Of a DNA stretch of 64,000 nucleotides, positions 35,101 through 48,362 are shown in pieces. This DNA is from Syngnathus acus (Eukaryota > Chordata > Actinopteri > Syngnathiformes > Syngnathidae). Where the stretch lies: assembly GCF_901709675.1 (NCBI RefSeq), contig NC_051094.1, forward strand, positions 15,014,501 to 15,078,500. The letters are read 5' to 3'. The notes below the pieces were generated by a model. The model saw only the letters and a list, made by a program, of their open reading frames with translations, did not search any database and was not told the DNA's origin. The first letter of the stretch is position 1; each line of letters begins with the position of its first letter. Made by a program: the position numbers and the translations under genes.

Positions 35101-36098
35101 ATGAATGGAACAGCTCTTAGAACTTAACTTGGAAATGTAGCCTTGCTGGGAGTGATGACTGACTATAGTTTTGAGATAATATAGATTGTATTCATTTCAC
35201 CAAATGGTTAATAATTTATAGTCATGTTTATGGTCTATGACCATATAAGATTATTTATAATGACAGTTTATAGATGTTGGCTACCAGCAGTTCATCCATA
35301 AAACAGAATATGTGGATGGTTTTATAGTATTGGCAGAACAAGGTGGCGAAAGGACACGTGTCACTGTTTAAATAAACTAAAGCTCAGCATTTGTCTTTTT
35401 ATCCCCCAAAAAAAAAACATCTGGAGTTGAGTCTAAACCATATTTGAAAATTGTGTTAAGATGTGCTATTTTCAATCACGTATTTGTGCCACAAGTGCTT
35501 AAAAGCACATGGTTCTTAGTTTTAAGTGAGGGTAGGGACTTAAGCCATCAGCCATTAAGATGGCCGTTACTTACATGGTCATAATTGCTAGCTGAAAGCA
35601 TCTTTTGACATTTTCAAGTTTAATACAATTGTAAAAAAATACAATGACAATACATTTACAATATAAGAATGATAAAACATAAGATAATGAACTAAAATGA
35701 CACTTGAAGGACATGGATTCAGTGGGCTCAAGGATTACGGCATATAATTTGGAGGCATTTCTCTTCAGATTAACATGAATAAGGGGTGACTTTGTGGCTT
35801 CCGTTCAATTTGTTAATTATTGACAACTCAGTGTACCTCTTATGTACGGAGCAGACAGCAAAGAAATTGATGTACCACTTTGAGCAGGACATTAATACAC
35901 TACTACTGTTTGTCGCAAGTAAATCTCTCGGTTTACTCTGTTTAAAAAGAAAAGGGAAGAAAAATAAACATCTGGAAGCTCATTAAGATGAAGTCTAGCG
36001 TGACGTTTGACCATCAAGTCTTTTTGTGTGACTTACAAGGCATATTTTTCTAACAATGTTGGATGGTTGACAAAGTGTAAGAAGGGCGTTCCAGTGTG
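32191..36098. other. Intergenic; one MITE fragment, otherwise nothing recognised
   Basis: AT-rich DNA with one truncated copy (33404-33452) of the 174-bp MITE left end. No gene or RNA recognised. Confidence 0.4.
33404..33452. mobile_element. Truncated end of the TACCGTAATTTTCGG MITE
   Basis: Begins TACCGTAATTTTCGGACTAT and continues with CTCCGGAGTACAAGTCGCAC, then stops matching. The right end is missing. Confidence 0.8.
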
Positions 36099-36180
36099 TA
36101 CGTGTGTGTGCGTGTGTGTGTGTGTCTGTGTGTGTTCGCATGCGTGTGTGTGTGAGAGAGAGCGAGAGAGAGAGAGAGAG
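36097..36180. repeat. Impure (GT)n followed by (GA)n
   Basis: GTGTGT with CGTG interruptions, passing into GAGAGAG at 36155-36180. Confidence 0.95.
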
Positions 36181-36621
36181 GAAGGGATAAAATCCACCAT
36201 ATGCTTTTTGCGGATCATTTGTTAATTGGACAAAGCTGGATTCTGACTGTGGCTTTTTTGCCTTTATTGAAGACAGTTGAAATAATGATTCATGAGGAAA
36301 GTCCACATCTGAGAAAGGTTTTCTAGGCTTTTGTAGGAATAAGATGGATTTGTCTATTCATGCTGTTTTCATAACAAGCTTTGTCTTTTCCAAAATGTGT
36401 TTTTTTTTGTATCATCTTGCACTGATATAACTTACATTAGAAAGTTCATCATTATCTTACGGATCTGTGATAATGTAGTATGTCAAATCTTGCACTGGCT
36501 GTCTTGTGTATATTTGCATGTTTTTACTTATTGACCAAAGTGCTTCTGGACATCATGTCTTTCAGCAAAAGATTGGAAAATAAATATGAAATATTTCTTC
36601 ACTGATTTGACAGCACTGCCC

Positions 36622-37720
36622 TTTATTAAAGTGTTCTCCAATAGTATGAACAGTTAACATTGAATATCAAATAAAAACACAATACAAATAAATCAAATTA
36701 CAAACTCTTGGAACCCGTTGTGTTTGTAAGTTCAGGACTACTTGTACTTTAGATTGGCCAATAATTTGTAAAAAGTGGCACCCACACGTGTGGACAGACC
36801 AAGTGTATAAATATGGGGAAAAATCTGAAATTTTCCATGGAAGTTTCTGGTTATTGACTTTTTAATAGATCTTTTTTTTGCCTTCCCGCTCGATTGAAGT
36901 GATTTGAATCCTTTGTCGTTTGTCCTGTTGGTGGTGGGTGAAGATTTGATACCTTTACTACTCCCCGCTGGAGGATTTTGCTGATCACTACCAATTGTTT
37001 CTGGATCTTTCTTTACAGCTCTTGCTGATGTTGTTTTACTTCTTCCTTTTCACCAATTTAACATCTGTAACTGTAACACCCCATGCCTTGATTGAAGATA
37101 ATGCATAAAGTAACCTTTTAAATCGACAAGACAAAAACCGGTGGATTCAAAAGTTGTAATGTTGTTCAGTGAACGACAAATGTAAAGAAATTGGACTCAC
37201 TGTCTTGGAGGCAGTTTTGTAATTGACTTATTTTCCTTTTATGGAATACAACCAATCCCTACTGTCCACTTGAGCATTGTAAGACTAAGCTCAAAACAAA
37301 TAAAACACAAAACAATTGGTGTTTTCCTTATTTATGTAAAATTTGTATGTACACGTACTAATAATGCACACAAAATAGTGCTAAAACAGGCTAGCAATAT
37401 CAAGCAAAACACTGGACAATGGTTAACACTTGTTCTTGTGAAAAAAAAAAGTCAAACTGCAAATAATTTCATTTCAACTTAATAATGGTTTCTGAAAACC
37501 AGTGACGCAAGAGGCACATAGTTTTTGGTCAAGATTGCATGATGATATTGCCATAACATGATTGGAATATAGGTTTTTGTGAGAAGCTTAACAATGACAA
37601 CAAGCTAAGTCTTTAGCTGAAGCATCTTATGACATCAGTCATTGTTCACTTATTCTTTCGAAAACATGATGAGCTCTGAATTGTTATAACTGAAAATATT
37701 GACAATATTACTCATTTAAT
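36622..37720 (-). terminator. sfrp1: Candidate sfrp1 poly(A) signals
   Basis: Downstream of the sfrp1 stop on the minus strand the first hexamers seen are ATTAAA at 37720-37715 and AATAAA at 36627-36622 (another AATAAA is at 36268-36263). They would give 3' UTRs of roughly 0.45, 1.5 and 1.9 kb. Nothing in the sequence chooses between them. Confidence 0.3.
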
Positions 37721-38162
37721 TTTGAAGGAAATAACAAAAGTGGCCGCCTTTTTGTGGTCCAGGTCTCATAAAAAAAAGAATGTAGAAACAAACTAGCGAG
37801 CTTGATCCTTACATAATCATAACGATGATATCATTCTCTTTACTAAAATTCAGACAGAACTAATTGAATGAATCTTGTAAAAAATGTCCTGTTACCTTCA
37901 AGTAACATTTGAAGATGCATCTACATATACGTTGTGGAAATTTGGGATATAGGAGAGTCGAGCTAACTCAACTAAAGAAATAAATGTATCTCTTCTATTT
38001 GTGATGTCATCACTCACTCAAAAACTGGGACATTTCAAATCATATATGTAAACAGAAAGATATATCAGTATAAACAAGACAAAAAAAAGCCATGTTTTGG
38101 AGTTTAACGCTTGTGCAAGTTCATATGAAGAAGGAGATGTGACCAATTAGAGGGAGGTCATC

Positions 38163-38488
38163 TTATTTGAAGACATTTTCAAAGGCAGGACATTTGTGGG
38201 TCTTGAGTTTCTTGATGGCCTTTTTGAACTCTTTGCTGGACTTGTCCCACTTGTGGATGCCCGTGAGCAGGAACAGCTTGTCAACCTTGCGGCCCATGAT
38301 AAGATACTGGTTCCCCAGATTGTCCAGCTGCTGGCACGGGCAGTCCGCACCATTCTTCAAGTACATCACAAGCTTCTTCATGTCCTTCTTCGACAGAGTG
38401 CCAGCTTTCAGCATCTTCTTCCGTTTCTGAAAGATCACCTTACGGTCCATATTTTCTCGCTTCACCTCTTTGATCTTGGTCTTAAAAG
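38163..38488 (-). CDS. sfrp1: sfrp1 exon 3 (NTR domain and C-terminus)
   Basis: The last coding exon completes codon 205 (Ala) and encodes residues 206-312 and a TAA. The acceptor is TTGTTCTGCAG. It holds most of the netrin-like domain: the Lys-rich stretch, KKLVMYLKNGADCPCQQLDN with Cys254 and Cys256, LIMGRKV, HKWDKSSKEFKKAIKKLK, Cys304 and the end CPAFENVFK. The basic C-terminus is the part of SFRP1 that binds heparin, and the NTR contributes to Wnt binding (family knowledge). With exons 1 and 2 the six NTR cysteines 183, 186, 200, 254, 256 and 304 are all present. The sequence is intact and full length. Confidence 0.97.
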
Positions 38489-40866
38489 CTGCAGAACAAG
38501 AAGTTACTCATATCAGTCTATTACAGCACTTTTACATTGAGAATATGGTTATGTTTAAAAACATGACTATGCTAAAACTGAAAGAAAATCTGGGGAATAA
38601 ATGATATGTAACATTTAGACATAAACCCTTATTTCATCCTTCCTTTTCTATAACCAAAAATTATTTAGGCTTGTTTTTTGTAAGTTTCTCTTGAATTTTT
38701 CAATTGCAATTGAACAATGTTAAAATTGAATGCATATGACTTGATTTTTCAAGGTATTGTACTAAACCCCATGATTTTTCAGTCAAAAGGCTTTTTTGTC
38801 TGCTGATGCCTGACACGGGTTTCTCTGGTAGTTTAGTTCGGCTTAAGGCCGTATGTCACTGAGCAGCAAAGGTTTACAAGTGTGTAAACGTAGCAAATAT
38901 TTTTTCAACATAGTTCCTTCAAGGTCGCAAACGATCACAAAGACGTTCACCAAAAATTTCTTTCTTGTCGCAATGGTGACGGGAAAAACGGTTTGCAACC
39001 AATAAAACTGAGAATATCTGATGAACATAGAACAAACGTTCTATATATAACATTGTGCACACTTTTGCACACCTTCTCCACTCATGAGATATGGGCTTTA
39101 AGCTCGAGACAGCCATAAAGCCAAACAGAAGGGTGTGTGCTATCTTCCATTCACAATGAATGGCAATGTGGTTCATCTCATCAAGTGGCTTAAGTAAGAA
39201 CTGCCCTGTTCACGATATCAGCAAGGGGAAAAAGCAATTTGGCAATGACAACAAAGTAAGCTGTCTAAAGCAGAGGAGAGATTCAATTGAAGGGTGTTGG
39301 GAGTTTTGGGTGCAATGAAATTCCATAAAACTCTAAGTGTGGAGAGATAAACTGCGGTGGGAACAAAGTGTGGAGTGGGGCAGGCCGTAAATCTGTTACG
39401 AGCTGAGTGCCGCGCGGATTTGTGTCTGACAGAGGGAAATTCATCAAGATCTCTTGAGACATTAGGGAGTGTGATAGTGCTGAGGGGATGACTTAAAAGG
39501 GTTACTTTTCAACAACCATTCTGATCTATTGGCTGCAGAGCAAGTATAAGAACCCTTCCCCGCATTTAACTACTTTTAATCCAAAGCTGACTTGGCTTCG
39601 CTATATTCATCTTTTACTAAGGTCAAACCACATGGGGAACGTGCTTGTGCATTGAGCAGGAATCATTAATGTGCCCCTGTAAAAATGTTGAAGAGATACC
39701 AAAAAGAAACCACCAACAACAACAACAATTTAACCTCCACCTCTAAATGAGAACACATTTCCAACCATTTCCAGTAAGTACGATTTCCAGTGAACAAATA
39801 GACCAATCCTCTGCCAGAGTGGGTATATTTAATAAGGATTTCTGCCAAAAGTCAATGACTCATTGGTTAAATTTCACCATCCATGCTTATCCATCTCATT
39901 GTTGAACAGAAAAGAACAGGAAGTCTTTAAAACATATCTATTTTATGGTCCATTCCAAACAAAATAGTCTGTCTGTAAAATCAGCTCGTAAACGTGGTCC
40001 CAAATCCCGCTGTCGCATTCCATGTTCTCAAGTCAAAAGTGAGCACAATGCATGTCTTAGGTGTGAAAACCATCATAATCTTAGTGTGGGTCTTTTCTAA
40101 TTTGTGTGTATTTAAATGGTTTCCCGAATACATGCCATGAAGTCATACTTGGCTTCATGCACAGTTGGAAATATTTGGCACTTTGCGAGTCCGACAAGAA
40201 ACGCTCTCAGTTGGCCAGCTGGAAGAAGAAACAGATGTTTGGCCGAGATAGTACAAAAATGCAATCTTCTGTCATGCTGTACATTACTTGATACCACATC
40301 GCAATTGACACACACATACCACCGTCAAAGTGGTATGTTTTGGAAAGACATCTACGTAAGCAATGTAGTTTCATCCTGGTTACGGGGTCTTAATTTGTCT
40401 GTATCAACTAGGAACCAAAAACAAGTTTCCTCGAGGAATAAACAAGGAAATTATGTGCCACCATAGTTTTGGCAAACAACGACACAAATGCCAGAAGGGG
40501 CAGACTCATTACCAATCTCAACAACAAAGCAAAACATTAAACATTCAACAATAACTTTAAACCTTGGGATGGGACAAGGAAGAAAATCTGTTTTTAATAT
40601 TACCGTTAGCTCGGCGGCAAACATGGAAGAAAACTTGTCAAAGTATTTTGGAGCAACCAGTAAATAAAATGAACAAGCTGGTAGATGTTTTTCTGACTAA
40701 AATCAAATACTTCCATTCTGTTTCCTTTTCAGAATGGTTTGTTTATGTTGGACCCCATCTGGTTTTCATTGCAGTTGGGCAGATGACCCTTCAATGTATT
40801 GAATGTGCACATCGATAGGTCTTCAATACTTGTCTTTAGGATTGAATTGTGTGTGTATATATATAC

Positions 40867-40915
<49 letters not shown>

Positions 40916-41377
40916 CACGTATATATATTTTTTATTTTTATTTTATTTTATTTTTTTTTGAGCGCTGTATGGTTTCTAGTCATCAATATTTCATTTTATT
41001 CAGACATCTAAACAAATAGGCTAATATTTAACAACAGCCTTCCCAGACAGCAAACATTCGACTTTAGTGTTGTATGGAGCTGTTACATAAAGACTTTAAC
41101 GACCCCCTTTTTACTGGCCACTGAAAATAATCCTCTCCTAATCCAGACACACTGTGAATTGTGACCAGAAGATAAATTCTGAGAGCTGGTTTGTGCAGGA
41201 ATAGGAACGTTGCACTTTGGAAAAAAATGTTGTTTGACATACTGAAACAAAGTTTATGTAAAGAGGTCAGGGTCTGTTTTAGGATAGAAGATAAACCAAT
41301 GCTGCTCACTCAAAAATGAGTAGCCGATGTATATAATTGATGTCAGTGCATATGACTGAGTGTCACAGCATCCTTAC
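38489..41377 (-). other. sfrp1: sfrp1 intron 2
   Basis: Begins with GTAAGG after exon 2 and ends with CTGCAG before exon 3. It contains an impure TA repeat (40854-40927) and, at 38915-38995, TTCAAGGTCGCAAACG and TTCTTGTCGCAA, partial similarity to the foldback at 59593-59713. No coding sequence. Confidence 0.9.
40854..40927. repeat. (TA)n tract
   Basis: About 70 bp of TA repeats with a few ACGT and TGTA interruptions, in sfrp1 intron 2. Confidence 0.95.
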
Positions 41378-41458
41378 CAAATTCGCTGGCACACATGTGC
41401 TCCAGCATGGCATCTGTTTTCATTTCATTGTCACAAGGAGGACAAATGGGAGAATAAC
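41378..41458 (-). CDS. sfrp1: sfrp1 exon 2 (linker, start of NTR domain)
   Basis: An 81-bp phase-1 exon: acceptor TTTTTCTCCACAG, donor GTAAGG. With the split codons at each side it encodes YSPICPPCDNEMKTDAMLEH, then MCASEF, residues 179-204. It carries NTR cysteines 183, 186 and 200. CPPCDNE and CASEF are characteristic of SFRP1. It is the shortest coding exon of the gene and is too short to stand out as an open frame. Confidence 0.96.
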
Positions 41459-41731
41459 CTGTGGAGAAAAAGGGAACACGGTATGTGAAGTATAATGGTA
41501 TGAAAATTACATTTGCAATTAGACAAGACCAATTTATACACCTTCATACCCATCACATACTGATGACAGAGTGTTATTTGTAGGATGTATGCAATCTTCA
41601 TTGGGAAATTTAGAAAATGTGGAAAAATCAGTATTAAACAATCTTCTCTGTTGCCTAGTTTTGAAATTAGAAAGTAATTTTTGTTTAAAAAGCTAAAATT
41701 AAATACCATAGTCCTGGCCAAAGAATTCCAT

Positions 41732-41766
<35 letters not shown>

Positions 41767-43837
41767 TTCATTTATCTATTTGTTCTTATGCAGCTATGAC
41801 TACATGGAATTTTAGCAACATAAGCAAATCATACGCCTTAAACCTCCCAGTCTTTGTCTTCTACGCTTCATAAACCCTTCTAAACTGACCTCAGCAAAGA
41901 ACGTTTTCAACTTTTATGGCCAGTTGTAATTAAAAGAGGCAGAAAGCAATGTTTCTGACATTCTGATTGCACGTGGTTCATTGTGTGCTTTCTATTTGAC
42001 CAAACTACTAACGTTTCACAATCACACAGGGTAAAATGGGGGGTAAGCAAATAGTTTTCTCTCCATTGCCAGTTGTCCATTACATGTGCTTAACAAACGT
42101 TTGTCAAAGCGACACCCTGGTGTAAAGAGCTTGTGAAAACAGACACTGTTTACCAAGTCTCACAGTCTCTTTGCTTGTTTGAGATGGTTTCTCCTTTTAA
42201 ATCAATTATCACCACATTGTATGTCGCAACAGGAAAGTGATAAGCACTGTTAGCTGACCTCTGCTAACAACAATGATGGAAAACTGGAAGGAGACATTTG
42301 ATTGCCAATGTCAGTGGTTAAGTTCATGCTAGCGGACGGGCCTCTGAGTGTGCCCTGATTTATTTCTCACCAGTGACAACAGGTGATGTCTGTGGAGTGG
42401 GGACATCTGTGTGGTCCCCTGAAGTTTGAAATGGGGAGGGTTTTTCGCTTGAGAAAAACAGGCCTTTATCCATACCGACGTGTCAATCAATGACACCCGC
42501 CCCCTTGACACACACAGGGCTATGTCCCCTCTTCAGATACAGTGAGCACTGTGTGAGTGCTGGAAGATGCACAGGCTCCCCATTTATAGCGCACACGTAG
42601 TGTGAAAAAGCCTTCAAGTGGTGTCGTTAAAGCGTCAGATGGAAATCTAAGTGAGTTGATGATGTGATGATGGGACCCCACCCCCACCCCCCTCTATGTT
42701 GAAAATGAATAAGATTGCTGTACATTCCCTACCCAGGTGTAGACCTCACTTGTGGCAAGGGCACAGTAACACAACAGCAAACCTACTTTTATAATCAACC
42801 CATACTTTGTCTTTCCCCAGACTTGCTGGTTTTGGCTAACTTTCAAGGTTCCTCTGGTATTTGTCAGCTTGGCTCGGGCTGGGAACAGAACCCCCTGCCC
42901 GCCCCTCCATTGATTCTGTGAGGTGTGTGAGTCAGCCTCACACTAAGGAGTCTCTGCAGGTTTGGGGAATGAGCAGCCAGAGAGCCATTAGTAACGGATG
43001 ATGGCTCCGGGGAGGGGTGGATGGTTGGGGTTTGCCGTGTCTTTGGCAGCTTGCTTTAAGATTGCTTGAGAGATTCACAAACTTCCAAATTGTAAGGTCT
43101 CTGTTGAAGCAATATTAAAAGAAGATGTGCATCTTTTTCTTATTTACCCAATTTGTCATATAAAGTTTTCTTACTACACTGGAGCTATTCTCTTTTTGCG
43201 GGCTTCTACCCAACATTGTTTTTTGCTACTCAATAAACACACACTGAAGCTTAAAAAAGAGCTTTTCAGTGATCCATCACACTAAGCAAACAACCTGCTG
43301 ACAGCTCTTCGTGATCATGATTCCCTTTTAAGTCCCTTTTATTACAGAATAAGAAATTATAACCGCATTAGATGTTCGTTGACATTGCAAAGCGGAATGC
43401 TCTCCCCCAAAAGGTTGCATTCACTTTGTTTGTGTTGGGATTTACATCTTCACACCTTCACCCCTGAAACAACAGTATCACACCAAGGTGGCAAAAGTGG
43501 TCACTGTTTGTTTTTTCAGCAGGGGTACTTTGTCTTAATTTCTTAATGTTAGTTACTTTGTTGTTACACAGTAGTTGGTGCCCACTTTGCCCAAATGGGA
43601 TTACTGATTAAGGCAATGATCATTTTAAAGGCAAACCAAATGAGTTTTTAAGTGAGAGCTGGATTTTTAAAAGTAATGCATGGTACATTTAACTGCGAGT
43701 GAAAGAGTGACTGGAGTTTTGTAGATTAATCTAATATACAAATATATATTAGAAAAGTGAATTTGGAAAATTAAAAAAAACACACACACTTGGAAACAGA
43801 CTCAGGTACAAATTATACATGGGCAAAAAAATAATAC
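41459..43837 (-). other. sfrp1: sfrp1 intron 1
   Basis: GTATTA donor after exon 1 and CACAG acceptor before exon 2. Contains a (TTTA)n tract at 41729-41772. No other recognisable element; regulatory sequences could be present but cannot be named by eye. Confidence 0.9.
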
Positions 43838-44369
43838 CTGTCTGCTTTGTGGATTCGGTGGCGTTGGGTTGAGTCATGGCGATGCACACGTCGTCTTGAG
43901 GGTATTTGTCGCAGGTGAGCATCTCCGGCCAGGGGAAGCCGAACGCCTCCATGATGGGGGTGCAGCCATCCCGCACGGCCTCACAGAGCCATCTGCACGG
44001 GTAGATGGGCCGCTCCAGGCACACGGGCGCAAAGAGCGAGCAGAGGAATACCTGCGTGCCCGGGTGGCAGTTCTTGAGCACCAAGGGAACCCAGCTGCTG
44101 GCCTGTTGTTTCACCTCGGCCATGGTCTCGTGCTCCAGCAGGTTAGGCAATAACATCTGACTGTAGCCAACGTTGTGGCACAATCGCAGGTCGTCTGGGA
44201 TGTCCACGCACTGCGGGGGCTTTCCGTAGCTGCGCCCGCCGTTGTACGAGTCCGACGACTTCCAGCTCAGATACTCGTACTCGGAGGCTCCACATGCTGT
44301 CAGCATCGCTATGGTCAGAGCCAGGCGGATCGTCCCCAAAACCGAATGAGACGCAGAAGCAGCCCTCAT
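43838..44369 (-). CDS. sfrp1: sfrp1 exon 1 (signal peptide and frizzled CRD)
   Basis: Secreted frizzled-related protein 1, an extracellular Wnt antagonist. I start at the ATG at 44369; the frame stays open upstream but with a GTG, not an ATG. This gives 312 aa in all, against about 314 in human. Residues 1 to about 26 (LGTIRLALTIAMLTACG) form a signal peptide. The frizzled domain spans about 54-162 with ten cysteines at 54, 64, 101, 110, 117, 125, 129, 136, 153 and 162, and the hallmarks LCHNVGYSQMLLPNLLEHET and FAPVCLERPIYPCRWLCEAV. An N-glycosylation site NAT is at 169. The exon ends after the first base of codon 178 at a GTATTA donor. It is divergent from golga7. SFRP1a and SFRP1b of teleosts cannot be separated here. 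Confidence 0.98.
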
Positions 44370-44680
44370 TGTGACTGTAACTCGAACCACTTCTGAAAGA
44401 AACCGACGGGATACGCAAATAAAGATCCGCTTTGGTCAAGTCCTACGTGTTGCGCTGCTCTCGAGCGTGTGGCTGCTGCAGAGTTGTGCGCTCCACTGTT
44501 GCGCTGTTGGGACACAAGCGCACAAGAGGTGATTGTAAAGTGCGCACTGGCCAATAAGAGACTGTTTTTCAGCCTTTTGGCACTGGGCTGGCTGTCAGTC
44601 AAGGCGCGTAATTACCCAATGTGTAAAAACTCCCCGGGAGCCTTTCCTACCTTTCCTTTCCCTCCGCTGCGTGTTGTTCC
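44370..44680 (-). promoter_or_regulatory. sfrp1: sfrp1 5' UTR and promoter region
   Basis: This stretch is clearly richer in G+C and CpG (CGCGCC, GCGCAC, AGCGCAAC, CTCGAG, ACGCGC) than the flanking AT-rich DNA, as expected around a vertebrate start site. Inverted CCAAT motifs occur near 44550 and 44615. No convincing TATA box was seen. A CTTTCAG just 20 bases before the ATG could be a splice acceptor if a separate 5' UTR exon exists. The start site is not determined. Confidence 0.55.
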
Positions 44681-47290
44681 TTTGTCAAAGTAGACTACAG
44701 AATAGAAATGGTCAAATAAATCTCACAATGGTAAATGAATGGCTTCATAGGCTTTGTGGTGACTGCACAAATCACAACCTAGAACATCAGATTAGATTCG
44801 AATCTTAATGCAATTTAATGCGATTTGTTAGTTTATTTTGGAGTGATTGAAATGGCACTTTTTGACTCTTCATGCGCAAAGAGTGATGTATTAATCACGT
44901 AATGAGATTTTTCCATATACTATGGGAGCATCTATAGTATGTTAAATTTACATTGCTGGTAAAAGCACAATTCGGCATTGTGATTTGCCGACACAGTACG
45001 CCATTCAGTAAGGATTTGTCAGAGATTAAAACCACAATGAATTCACATAGATAATTAATTGGTAATTGATTTTTTCAGCCTGTATTCTTTGAGTCATGCA
45101 GTATGGTGAATCTGCACGTGTCTCATTGAGTCGGAATAGTTTTGTTCTGGGAGTTTGTTATAGTACTCCCTCTGCAACGCATGCAGGTTGTATTGAGATG
45201 AAGCTTTATTCTAAATGTCATTAGGGATAGAGTAAGTTTTTTGAGGACAGAAATGGGAGAACTGAGCAATGAATCTGGGTCAGATTAAATTAATTTGGAA
45301 TTTATTTCAGTTGCATATCCCAATATAAAAACTTTTTTCTGACGTGAATCATTTTTTAATTGATATATTTTCTGTATTTTCTACCAAAGGATAAACCAAA
45401 CATCATTAATATGAGGTTCATATCAATTACAGAAAAACAGAAATATATTAGTCGACTAACTGTAAACACGAAGAAGCACACAGGTATGTGCGTCAGTGGA
45501 TGCATCACCTCTACAGCAAAGTGTACCACGCATCAAAAAACATTCTTGCAAGGTTGGTTGAATGTTGGTGTAAAATAAATACAGATACAATATTGCCAAA
45601 TCTGATTATGCGACTTTCTTGCGTTGATTGCAAATTGTAAAATGATGTGCTGAGAAAAGAATCCAACACAGTAACTCAATGGTGAGATTTTACAAGGTTG
45701 GCTCACAAACAACCAAAGAAACCTTCAAGATTGCTATAAAATTGAGAACTGCTCTTTGGATGATAAACAGATATGCAGTTCCTGGCCAAACTTAGCATAT
45801 CAAATAGAAAGTAGTTAATATAATGAAGCACTGTTTTTGACTGCAACATTGGCTAAGTACTACTTTGTTCTAATTAACTAACAAACCTGAGGCTAAAGTC
45901 ACTTTGCTGACCCATGAGTGCCCATCTCCTTAAGCTGTGCCTTGTTCCATAATAAGACTAACGGTGTAAATTATCTCTGTTTACATGTGGATACATTTGC
46001 ATTCCATTGGGCTGTTAAAACCAAAGCCTTTAATTAGATTTTAAGCGTAAAATTAGCAAATGCAGACTGTGTAGAATAATTGGCTTTGCTTAATGTATTT
46101 ATCAAATGAATGCATTTTACAGCTGTCGCTCATTGGCTGCCACATTCACCCTGATTTTTTTTTACTTCTAGAATGAAAGACATACTGCATTTTGAACGCA
46201 CGATGTAATGCACAAGGATTGTGAAAGAAGACAAGATAATCAGAGAGTAAATCTAATTTGCTACCAGGTCAGATAATAAATGTCAAAAATGCCAATAAAG
46301 CTTAGAAGCTATTATCAAATTGGAAGAAGGCATCTGAAAATGTGTATAAATTAAACAAGCTCAAACGTCTTGTCAGTTAAATTTGTTGTGAACAAGGACT
46401 CTGCATGCCAAAGTGGTGTTGAATGTTGATGTAGAGGCCAACTCATTCCCCAAACTGCTTGGGAGACATATTTTAAATGAACAGTGATGGTTTAATAAGC
46501 TTTAGCTGTGTAAGTGGGTTGATGACATCAAACTGATGGTTGCTAAAGCAAACCTTTAATGTCTGGGATGGACGGGGGCTTTCACCTCAAGGTCAGACCT
46601 GGCATTGCTCAAATGGACTGTCTGTTTGGAGTTGAAGGGCTGCTTCAAACATATTTTCGAATGGTAACAAGCAGGTCCAGATACAAAAAGCCTTTAGAGC
46701 AGATATGTCAGCACATGGCTTCCTTCTTGGTTTACAACGGAAAAGGCTGACCAGCAAGGTTTAAAATTCCGATAAGAATATATTGCCATGATGTCACTCC
46801 TATCATCATGTTTCATCTCAAAGTGTTGTTTAAAGCCAGCAACAAAGACAAAGACTGATAGAAGCTAAATATTTGTTAAAAAAATTGATAAGTATCGTTG
46901 CAAATGGCAAGCAACTATATCCTCTAGAAGTCAGACTAAATGCATGTGTATTGCCATGAAAGGGCATATTGGCAATGGCAGAACTGACATAGGGCGCTGT
47001 CATCACCAAGCATTGGGTAAACACTGGACCTTTCCCAGCTGACGTCACCACCGAATAAAAGCTCTGTTATAACCAATGTGAAATATAAAAATAACAAGCA
47101 CCCCTTCAATTTGTCAAGTCACACCAGAGGGAAGAAAGACGTATAAACTTCTCTTGAAAGGACTATTGCAGCATTTACAGTGGATTTAAAAACGTCTACA
47201 CGCCCCAATTCAAATGCCCTGTTATTGAGGTGTAAAATGAGACCAAGATAAATAATTTCAAAACGTCTTCCTCCATTCATGTTTCTTATA
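44681..47290. other. sfrp1-golga7 intergenic, nothing recognised
   Basis: AT-rich DNA upstream of sfrp1 with no recognisable gene or repeat family. Conserved enhancers are plausible next to a developmental gene but need cross-species alignment. Confidence 0.35.
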
Positions 47291-47295
47291 ATGCA

Positions 47296-47362
47296 TTTTC
47301 ATTATTATTATTATTATTATTATTGTTGTTGTTGTTTGTGGTGGTGATGTAGTTGTTGTTGG
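47296..47362. repeat. (ATT)n-(GTT)n compound microsatellite
   Basis: ATT units from 47301 pass into GTT units near 47322 and then a GTG-rich run. Confidence 0.9.
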
Positions 47363-47494
47363 GGTCACATGAACAATGACGGGAATAGGTACTACTTGAA
47401 GTCTGCCGATATATTCAGGTTGTCAGCGGTTATGACCAGCTCATTTAACAAAGGTGCCTGCTTACCTTTTCTCACCAGCCATGCACAGTTCCAA

Positions 47495-47745
47495 CAAGCA
47501 GCCCAGTGGTAGAGTGTTTGGCTTTCAACTCTGAAGTTGCGGGATTGATCCTCAACCCTGCTGACCATGTCAAACTGACCTTGAGCAAGACACTGAACCC
47601 GAGTGTGGACCAGGCAGCGCCTTGCATGGCAGCAGTCTCCCATTGGTGTGTGAATGAGTGAATGCGAGGCCTTGTAAAGCGCTTTTGGCACCATGTGTTG
47701 CAGATAAAGCGCTATATAAGTGCATATCATTATTTTTATTTGACC
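47495..47745 (+). mobile_element. tRNA-derived SINE (third family) with L2-like 3' end
   Basis: The head has CCCAGTGGTAGAGTGTTTGG (A box) and GGGATTGATCCTC (degenerate B box). The body has ACCTTGAGCAAGACACTGAA and the 3' end AAAGCGCTTTTGGCACCATG and AAGCGCTATATAAGTGCA. These ends resemble the fish SINE whose 3' end is shared with L2-type LINEs. Confidence 0.75.
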
Positions 47746-48362
47746 TTCATTTCAAAGAAAGAGGCCATCATGCTTATCACACAGCTTACTTGGCCGTCAC
47801 AGAATTTGAAATGAAATAGAATTCTTAAACAATGTTAACATCATATTTTGCAGCGAATGAATTATAATTCAGGTTCAACATACTCACGTCGTTTGGCTGT
47901 ACAGTAATTTGCAGGAGTAGATTACATAGAGATCAACCTCCCTGGTAATTAATGTCTATTCAAGCAGGTTCTGTCGAACGTTCCAACCTCTTGATTCAGG
48001 ACAAGCAGTGTCATTTCTGTCAGGATCAGGATTCTGGTGGGTGCTGATGAGCTTGCCTAAACAGTGTACCATGTGGATCCTTGAGGGACGCGCTTTAAGA
48101 GTATGCAGTACAGAGTCCCTCAAATATGGACAGTTTGGAACCTGTAAGATCAGTGTCTAAGTTAGTGGCTGTGAGTTTGTTTCTCATTGTCAACAGTAAA
48201 GTGAGCTCAAGTGGCTCATTTTCAAAGCAGTGACTTTTTCTCATTTGTCTGTCATGTGTCACAAACGTGAATCACTTCATTCAAGTTTTTTTTTAACTTG
48301 TTTGAAAGTTATGAATGTTAATATAAAGTGGCAGACTTCCTTTAAATTCTAAAGGCCTAGAG

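Noticed and set aside
44370-44390. Upstream GTG start extending SFRP1 by seven residues
   Set aside because: A eukaryotic start should be ATG; the ATG at 44369 gives a normal signal peptide and family length.
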